Source: Xanthostigma xanthostigma (lineage: Eukaryota; Arthropoda; Insecta; Raphidioptera; Raphidiidae). From it: a stretch of 64,000 nucleotides of DNA. Below are positions 54,901 to 64,000 of this stretch, piece after piece; the first letter of the stretch is position 1, and the number at the start of each line of letters is the position of its first letter. The stretch spans positions 45,032,753 to 45,096,752 of the forward strand of contig OY754469.1 in NCBI GenBank assembly GCA_963575645.1, given 5' to 3'. A program made the translations under genes and the position numbers. The notes beneath the pieces are model-generated. The model saw only the letters and a program-made list of their open reading frames with translations. It did no database searches and was not told the DNA's origin.

Positions 54901-57900
54901 CTGAATTTACTCGACCTTATAGAAAAAAGTGCGCTGAATCGAATGAGCACAAGCGCAGAACTGTATCTCTTCTGGTTTCGAAGTTATGAGCATTTAAAGT
55001 TTGAAAATTTCAAACTCGATTATCTCCGAAACTAGACAAGATACAGAGCTGCGCCTGTGCTCATTGGATTCAGCGTGTGAAAATCTACCGGGTAACCTTA
55101 ATATCGACCCGTTCTGGGAGACTTCGATTTTGAAAATTTTTACAGGGGGGGGCCGACGATTATTTTTTCATTTTAAATAAAGTGCAGTATCGACCGGAAA
55201 TTTATATAATATATGGTTGAAAATGACTTGGTCCTATGCAAAAAATCATGCTGAATCGAATGAGCCTATCTAGAAGTCTGTTGCTATTGTAGTTTTCAAG
55301 TTATAGCGTTTTTAATTTTTTCAAGAAAAATTTATAAAAACGCGTGTATCTCCTAAACCAAAAGAGATACAGAGTTGCGGGTGGTTTTATTGGATTCAGC
55401 GTGATTTTTTGCATAAGTACACATAATATTAACCGCATCGGAAGGCTCTTAGTGCCCCAAAAAGCCGCCGATTTGCGAAAACATCGAAAAACTTCAATTT
55501 TTTCAATTTTTTGGAAAATATAAAAGTGTCACGGATATGCCTGAATTTACTCGACCTTATAGAAAAAAGTGCGCTGAATCGAATGAGCACAAGCGCAGAA
55601 CTGTATCTCTTCTGGTTTCGAAGTTATGAGCATTTAAAGTTTGAAAATTTCAAACTCGATTATCTCCGAAACTAGACAAGATACAGAGCTGCGCCTGTGC
55701 TCATTGGATTCAGCGTGTGAAAATCTACCGGGTAACCTTAATATCGACCCGTTCTGGGAGACTTCGATTTTGAAAATTTTTACAGGGGGGGGCCGACGAT
55801 TATTTTTTCATTTTAAATAAAGTGCAGTATCGACCGGAAATTTATATAATATATGGTTGAAAATGACTTGGTCCTATGCAAAAAATCATGCTGAATCGAA
55901 TGAGCCTATCTAGAAGTCTGTTGCTATTGTAGTTTTCAAGTTATAGCGTTTTTAATTTTTTCAAGAAAAATTTATAAAAACGCGTGTATCTTCTAAACCA
56001 AAAGAGATACAGAGTTGCGGGTGGTTTTATTGGATTCAGCGTGATTTTTTGCATAAGTACACATAATATTAACCGCATCGGAAGGCTCTTAGTGCCCCAA
56101 AAAGCCGCCGATTTGCGAAAACATCGAAAAACTTCAATTTTTTCAATTTTTTGGAAAATATAAAAGTGTCACGGATATGCCTGAATTTACTCGACCTTAT
56201 AGAAAAAAGTGCGCTGAATCGAATGAGCACAAGCGCAGAACTGTATCTCTTCTGGTTTCGAAGTTATGAGCATTTAAAGTTTGAAAATTTCAAACTCGAT
56301 TATCTCCGAAACTAGACAAGATACAGAGCTGCGCCTGTGCTCATTGGATTCAGCGTGTGAAAATCTACCGGGTAACCTTAATATCGACCCGTTCTGGGAG
56401 ACTTCGATTTTGAAAATTTTTACAGGGGGGGGCCGACGATTATTTTTTCATTTTAAATAAAGTGCAGTATCGACCGGAAATTTATATAATATATGGTTGA
56501 AAATGACTTGGTCCTATGCAAAAAATCATGCTGAATCGAATGAGCCTATCTAGAAGTCTGTTGCTATTGTAGTTTTCAAGTTATAGCGTTTTTAATTTTT
56601 TCAAGAAAAATTTATAAAAACGCGTGTATCTCCTAAACCAAAAGAGATACAGAGTTGCGGGTGGTTTTATTGGATTCAGCGTGATTTTTTGCATAAGTAC
56701 ACATAATATTAACCGCATCGGAAGGCTCTTAGTGCCCCAAAAAGCCGCCGATTTGCGAAAACATCGAAAAACTTCAATTTTTTCAATTTTTTGGAAAATA
56801 TAAAAGTGTCACGGATATGCCTGAATTTACTCGACCTTATAGAAAAAAGTGCGCCGAATCGAATGAGCACAAGCGCAGAACTGTATCTCTTCTGGTTTCG
56901 AAGTTATGAGCATTTAAAGTTTGAAAATTTCAAACTCGATTATCTCCGAAACTAGACAAGATACAGAGCTGCGCCTGTGCTCATTGGATTCAGCGTGTGA
57001 AAATCTACCGGGTAACCTTAATATCGACCCGTTCTGGGAGACTTCGATTTTGAAAATTTTTACAGGGGGGGGCCGACGATTATTTTTTCATTTTAAATAA
57101 AGTGCATTATCGACCGGAAATTTATATAATATATGGTTGAAAATGACTTGGTCCTATGCAAAAAATCATGCTGAATCGAATGAGCCTATCTAGAAGTCTG
57201 TTGCTATTGTAGTTTTCAAGTTATAGCGTTTTTAATTTTTTCAAGAAAAATTTATAAAAACGCGTGTATCTCCTAAACCAAAAGAGATACAGAGTTGCGG
57301 GTGGTTTTATTGGATTCAGCGTGATTTTTTGCATAAGTACACATAATATTAACCGCATCGGAAGGCTCTTAGTGCCCCAAAAAGCCGCCGATTTGCGAAA
57401 ACATCGAAAAACTTCAATTTTTTCAATTTTTTGGAAAATATAAAAGTGTCACGGATATGCCTGAATTTACTCGACCTTATAGAAAAAAGTGCGCTGAATC
57501 GAATGAGCACAAGCGCAGAACTGTATCTCTTCTGGTTTCGAAGTTATGAGCATTTAAAGTTTGAAAATTTCAAACTCGATTATCTCCGAAACTAGACAAG
57601 ATACAGAGCTGCGCCTGTGCTCATTGGATTCAGCGTGTGAAAATCTACCGGGTAACCTTAATATCAACCCGTTCTGGGAGACTTCGATTTTGAAAATTTT
57701 TACAGGGGGGGGCCGACGATTATTTTTTCATTTTAAATAAAGTGCAGTATCGACCGGAAATTTATATAATATATGGTTGAAAATGACTTGGTCCTATGCA
57801 AAAAATCATGCTGAATCGAATGAGCCTATCTAGAAGTCTGTAGCTATTGTAGTTTTCAAGTTATAGCGTTTTTAATTTTTGCAAGAAAAATTTATAAAAA

Positions 57901-60900
57901 CGCGTGTATCTCCTAAACCAAAAGAGATACAGAGTTGCGGGTGGTTTTATTGGATTCAGCGTGATTTTTTGCATAAGTACACATAATATTAACCGCATCG
58001 GAAGGCTCTTAGTGCCCCAAAAAGCCGCCGATTTGCGAAAACATCGAAAAACTTCAATTTTTTCAATTTTTTGGAAAATATAAAAGTGTCACGGATATGC
58101 CTGAATTTACTCGACCTTATAGAAAAAAGTGCGCTGAATCGAATGAGCACAAGCGCAGAACTGTATCTCTTCTGGTTTCGAAGTTATGAGCATTTAAAGT
58201 TTGAAAATTTCAAACTCGATTATCTCCGAAACTAGACAAGATACAGAGCTGCGCCTGTGCTCATTGGATTCAGCGTGTGAAAATCTACCGGGTAACCTTA
58301 ATATCGACCCGTTCTGGGAGACTTCGATTTTGAAAATTTTTACAGGGGGGGGCCGACGATTATTTTTTCATTTTAAATAAAGTGCAGTATCGACCGGAAA
58401 TTTATATAATATATGGTTGAAAATGACTTGGTCCTATGCAAAAAATCATGCTGAATCGAATGAGCCTATCTAGAAGTCTGTTGCTATTGTAGTTTTCAAG
58501 TTATAGCGTTTTTAATTTTTTCAAGAAAAATTTATAAAAACGCGTGTATCTCCTAAACCAAAAGAGATACAGAGTTGCGGGTGGTTTTATTGGATTCAGC
58601 GTGATTTTTTGCATAAGTACACATAATATTAACCGCATCGGAAGGCTCTTAGTGCCCCAAAAAGCCGCCGATTTGCGAAAACATCGAAAAACTTCAATTT
58701 TTTCAATTTTTTGGAAAATATAAAAGTGTCACGGATATGCCTGAATTTACTCGACCTTATAGAAAAAAGTGCGCTGAATCGAATGAGCACAAGCGCAGAA
58801 CTGTATCTCTTCTGGTTTCGAAGTTATGAGCATTTAAAGTTTGAAAATTTCAAACTCGATTATCTCCGAAACTAGACAAGATACAGAGCTGCGCCTGTGC
58901 TCATTGGATTCAGCGTGTGAAAATCTACCGGGTAACCTTAATATCGACCCGTTCTGGGAGACTTCGATTTTGAAAATTTTTACAGGGGGGGGCCGACGAT
59001 TATTTTTTCATTTTAAATAAAGTGCAGTATCGACCGGAAATTTATATAATATATGGTTGAAAATGACTTGGTCCTATGCAAAAAATCATGCTGAATCGAA
59101 TGAGCCTATCTAGAAGTCTGTTGCTATTGTAGTTTTCAAGTTATAGCGTTTTTAATTTTTTCAAGAAAAATTTATAAAAACGCGTGTATCTCCTAAACCA
59201 AAAGAGATACAGAGTTGCGGGTGGTTTTATTGGATTCAGCGTGATTTTTTGCATAAGTACACATAATATTAACCGCATCGGAAGGCTCTTAGTGCCCCAA
59301 AAAGCCGCCGATTTGCGAAAACATCGAAAAACTTCAATTTTTTCAATTTTTTGGAAAATATAAAAGTGTCACGGATATGCCTGAATTTACTCGACCTTAT
59401 AGAAAAAAGTGCGCTGAATCGAATGAGCACAAGCGCAGAACTGTATCTCTTCTGGTTTCGAAGTTATGAGCATTTAAAGTTTGAAAATTTCAAACTCGAT
59501 TATCTCCGAAACTAGACAAGATACAGAGCTGCGCCTGTGCTCATTGGATTCAGCGTGTGAAAATCTACCGGGTAACCTTAATATCGACCCGTTCTGGGAG
59601 ACTTCGATTTTGAAAATTTTTACAGGGGGGGGCCGACGATTATTTTTTCATTTTAAATAAAGTGCAGTATCGACCGGAAATTTATATAATATATGGTTGA
59701 AAATGACTTGGTCCTATGCAAAAAATCATGCTGAATCGAATGAGCCTATCTAGAAGTCTGTAGCTATTGTAGTTTTCAAGTTATAGCGTTTTTAATTTTT
59801 GCAAGAAAAATTTATAAAAACGCGTGTATCTCCTAAACCAAAAGAGATACAGAGTTGCGGGTGGTTTTATTGGATTCAGCGTGATTTTTTGCATAAGTAC
59901 ACATAATATTAACCGCATCGGAAGGCTCTTAGTGCCCCAAAAAGCCGCCGATTTGCGAAAACATCGAAAAACTTCAATTTTTTCAATTTTTTGGAAAATA
60001 TAAAAGTGTCACGGATATGCCTGAATTTACTCGACCTTATAGAAAAAAGTGCGCTGAATCGAATGAGCACAAGCGCAGAACTGTATCTCTTCTGGTTTCG
60101 AAGTTATGAGCATTTAAAGTTTGAAAATTTCAAACTCGATTATCTCCGAAACTAGACAAGATACAGAGCTGCGCCTGTGCTCATTGGATTCAGCGTGTGA
60201 AAATCTACCGGGTAACCTTAATATCGACCCGTTCTGGGAGACTTCGATTTTGAAAATTTTTACAGGGGGGGGCCGACGATTATTTTTTCATTTTAAATAA
60301 AGTGCAGTATCGACCGGAAATTTATATAATATATGGTTGAAAATGACTTGGTCCTATGCAAAAAATCATGCTGAATCGAATGAGCCTATCTAGAAGTCTG
60401 TTGCTATTGTAGTTTTCAAGTTATAGCGTTTTTAATTTTTGCAAGAAAAATTTATAAAAACGCGTGTATCTCCTAAACCAAAAGAGATACAGAGTTGCGG
60501 GTGGTTTTATTGGATTCAGCGTGATTTTTTGCATAAGTACACATAATATTAACCGCATCGGAAGGCTCTTAGTGCCCCAAAAAGCCGCCGATTTGCGAAA
60601 ACATCGAAAAACTTCAATTTTTTCAATTTTTTGGAAAATATAAAAGTGTCACGGATATGCCTGAATTTACTCGACCTTATAGAAAAAAGTGCGCTGAATC
60701 GAATGAGCACAAGCGCAGAACTGTATCTCTTCTGGTTTCGAAGTTATGAGCATTTAAAGTTTGAAAATTTCAAACTCGATTATCTCCGAAACTAGACAAG
60801 ATACAGAGCTGCGCCTGTGCTCATTGGATTCAGCGTGTGAAAATCTACCGGGTAACCTTAATATCGACCCGTTCTGGGAGACTTCGATTTTGAAAATTTT

Positions 60901-63900
60901 TACAGGGGGGGGCCGACGATTATTTTTTCATTTTAAATAAAGTGCAGTATCGACCGGAAATTTATATAATATATGGTTGAAAATGACTTGGTCCTATGCA
61001 AAAAATCATGCTGAATCGAATGAGCCTATCTAGAAGTCTGTTGCTATTGTAGTTTTCAAGTTATAGCGTTTTTAATTTTTTCAAGAAAAATTTATAAAAA
61101 CGCGTGTATCTCCTAAACCAAAAGAGATACAGAGTTGCGGGTGGTTTTATTGGATTCAGCGTGATTTTTTGCATAAGTACACATAATATTAACCGCATCG
61201 GAAGGCTCTTAGTGCCCCAAAAAGCCGCCGATTTGCGAAAACATCGAAAAACTTCAATTTTTTCAATTTTTTGGAAAATATAAAAGTGTCACGGATATGC
61301 CTGAATTTACTCGACCTTATAGAAAAAAGTGCGCTGAATCGAATGAGCACAAGCGCAGAACTGTATCTCTTCTGGTTTCGAAGTTATGAGCATTTAAAGT
61401 TTGAAAATTTCAAACTCGATTATCTCCGAAACTAGACAAGATACAGAGCTGCGCCTGTGCTCATTGGATTCAGCGTGTGAAAATCTACCGGGTAACCTTA
61501 ATATCGACCCGTTCTGGGAGACTTCGATTTTGAAAATTTTTACAGGGGGGGGCCGACGATTATTTTTTCATTTTAAATAAAGTGCAGTATCGACCGGAAA
61601 TTTATATAATATATGGTTGAAAATGACTTGGTCCTATGCAAAAAATCATGCTGAATCGAATGAGCCTATCTAGAAGTCTGTTGCTATTGTAGTTTTCAAG
61701 TTATAGCGTTTTTAATTTTTTCAAGAAAAATTTATAAAAACGCGTGTATCTCCTAAACCAAAAGAGATACAGAGTTGCGGGTGGTTTTATTGGATTCAGC
61801 GTGATTTTTTGCATAAGTACACATAATATTAACCGCATCGGAAGGCTCTTAGTGCCCCAAAAAGCCGCCGATTTGCGAAAACATCGAAAAACTTCAATTT
61901 TTTCAATTTTTTGGAAAATATAAAAGTGTCACGGATATGCCTGAATTTACTCGACCTTATAGAAAAAAGTGCGCCGAATCGAATGAGCACAAGCGCAGAA
62001 CTGTATCTCTTCTGGTTTCGAAGTTATGAGCATTTAAAGTTTGAAAATTTCAAACTCGATTATCTCCGAAACTAGACAAGATACAGAGCTGCGCCTGTGC
62101 TCATTGGATTCAGCGTGTGAAAATCTACCGGGTAACCTTAATATCGACCCGTTCTGGGAGACTTCGATTTTGAAAATTTTTACAGGGGGGGGCCGACGAT
62201 TATTTTTTCATTTTAAATAAAGTGCATTATCGACCGGAAATTTATATAATATATGGTTGAAAATGACTTGGTCCTATGCAAAAAATCATGCTGAATCGAA
62301 TGAGCCTATCTAGAAGTCTGTTGCTATTGTAGTTTTCAAGTTATAGCGTTTTTAATTTTTTCAAGAAAAATTTATAAAAACGCGTGTATCTCCTAAACCA
62401 AAAGAGATACAGAGTTGCGGGTGGTTTTATTGGATTCAGCGTGATTTTTTGCATAAGTACACATAATATTAACCGCATCGGAAGGCTCTTAGTGCCCCAA
62501 AAAGCCGCCGATTTGCGAAAACATCGAAAAACTTCAATTTTTTCAATTTTTTGGAAAATATAAAAGTGTCACGGATATGCCTGAATTTACTCGACCTTAT
62601 AGAAAAAAGTGCGCTGAATCGAATGAGCACAAGCGCAGAACTGTATCTCTTCTGGTTTCGAAGTTATGAGCATTTAAAGTTTGAAAATTTCAAACTCGAT
62701 TATCTCCGAAACTAGACAAGATACAGAGCTGCGCCTGTGCTCATTGGATTCAGCGTGTGAAAATCTACCGGGTAACCTTAATATCAACCCGTTCTGGGAG
62801 ACTTCGATTTTGAAAATTTTTACAGGGGGGGGCCGACGATTATTTTTTCATTTTAAATAAAGTGCAGTATCGACCGGAAATTTATATAATATATGGTTGA
62901 AAATGACTTGGTCCTATGCAAAAAATCATGCTGAATCGAATGAGCCTATCTAGAAGTCTGTTGCTATTGTAGTTTTCAAGTTATAGCGTTTTTAATTTTT
63001 GCAAGAAAAATTTATAAAAACGCGTGTATCTCCTAAACCAAAAGAGATACAGAGTTGCGGGTGGTTTTATTGGATTCAGCGTGATTTTTTGCATAAGTAC
63101 ACATAATATTAACCGCATCGGAAGGCTCTTAGTGCCCCAAAAAGCCGCCGATTTGCGAAAACATCGAAAAACTTCAATTTTTTCAATTTTTTGGAAAATA
63201 TAAAAGTGTCACGGATATGCCTGAATTTACTCGACCTTATAGAAAAAAGTGCGCTGAATCGAATGAGCACAAGCGCAGAACTGTATCTCTTCTGGTTTCG
63301 AAGTTATGAGCATTTAAAGTTTGAAAATTTCAAACTCGATTATCTCCGAAACTAGACAAGATACAGAGCTGCGCCTGTGCTCATTGGATTCAGCGTGTGA
63401 AAATCTACCGGGTAACCTTAATATCGACCCGTTCTGGGAGACTTCGATTTTGAAAATTTTTACAGGGGGGGGCCGACGATTATTTTTTCATTTTAAATAA
63501 AGTGCAGTATCGACCGGAAATTTATATAATATATGGTTGAAAATGACTTGGTCCTATGCAAAAAATCATGCTGAATCGAATGAGCCTATCTAGAAGTCTG
63601 TTGCTATTGTAGTTTTCAAGTTATAGCGTTTTTAATTTTTTCAAGAAAAATTTATAAAAACGCGTGTATCTCCTAAACCAAAAGAGATACAGAGTTGCGG
63701 GTGGTTTTATTGGATTCAGCGTGATTTTTTGCATAAGTACACATAATATTAACCGCATCGGAAGGCTTTTAGTGCCCCAAAAAGCCGCCGATTTGCGAAA
63801 ACATCGAAAAACTTCAATTTTTTCAATTTTTTGGAAAATATAAAAGTGTCACGGATATGCCTGAATTTACTCGACCTTATAGAAAAAAGTGCGCTGAATC

Positions 63901-64000
63901 GAATGAGCACAAGCGCAGAACTGTATCTCTTCTGGTTTCGAAGTTATGAGCATTTAAAGTTTGAAAATTTCAAACTCGATTATCTCCGAAACTAGACAAG

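Larger units (their letters stand above)
41727..64000 (+). repeat. Megasatellite, 640-bp monomer, 34 full copies plus partial, open at window end
   Basis: The anchor AGTGCAGTATCGACCGG occurs at 41,743, 42,381, 43,021 and then every 640 bases to 63,501. All copies are head to tail in one orientation with no indel after the first (638 bp, lacking a C in TTATAGCG and one G in an 8-G run). Copies differ at a few recurring positions only. Each monomer is a diverged dimer of two units (offsets 323 and 317), each able to form a hairpin bounded by GCTGAATC..GATTCAGC. There is no long open frame; short frames at monomer boundaries are chance. It is probably heterochromatic (inference). Confidence 0.97.

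Noticed and set aside
41727-64000. CRISPR array
   Set aside because: There is no alternation of short repeats and unique spacers. The whole 640 bp repeats almost identically, so this is a eukaryotic satellite.

Overview
This is animal DNA, almost certainly arthropod and most likely insect. The evidence is an AT-rich background, one long open frame encoding a Kekkon-type LRR-Ig transmembrane protein (a family known from arthropods), and abundant remnants of insect-type transposable elements: Helitrons ending in CTAG, hAT, Tc1/mariner, pogo, piggyBac-like and P-like/THAP elements, Penelope-like and other non-LTR retroelements. The insect order cannot be settled from the sequence alone.

Layout. 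Positions 1 to about 37,270 are gene-poor, repeat-dense DNA. Small non-autonomous DNA elements with inverted termini sit there, often nested: a foldback inside a pogo-like element inside a tandem duplication (6.3-7.6 kb), a mariner inside a probable hAT (7.9-9.0 kb), and a palindromic MITE inside a hAT (34.1-34.8 kb). Retroelements appear only as C-terminal coding scraps and 3' tails (9.7, 13.5, 30.3 kb). Two Helitrons are complete end to end (15,365-15,936, carrying a tRNA-Lys-like segment, and 31,618-32,230). A 53-base candidate exon with good splice sites is at 24,761-24,813.

The only convincing protein-coding gene is a kekkon (best guess kek5) on the minus strand, 37,705-39,750: 681 codons in one GC-rich uninterrupted frame with signal peptide, LRR domain, one Ig domain, one membrane span and a long cytoplasmic tail. 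Its 5' flank is CpG-rich up to about 40.5 kb and then runs into dispersed repeats.

From about 41,727 to the window end (22.3 kb, continuing beyond it) the sequence is one head-to-tail satellite with a 640-bp monomer: 34 full copies plus a partial one, all in one orientation, with 33 consecutive spacings of exactly 640 bp. Each monomer is a diverged dimer of two units of about 320 bp, each able to fold into a hairpin with arms of about 70-75 bp. A short array at 20.4-21.2 kb with a period of exactly 320 bp carries the same hairpin core, so it looks like the single-unit relative of the satellite. Shared private variants exactly 5,120 bp apart (8 monomers) show that the array grew by block duplication.

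There are no operons or cooperating genes here. The interest lies in the satellite family and its dispersed relative, in a MITE caught turning into a tandem array (25,954-27,012), and in a developmental receptor gene lying about 2 kb from a large satellite block.
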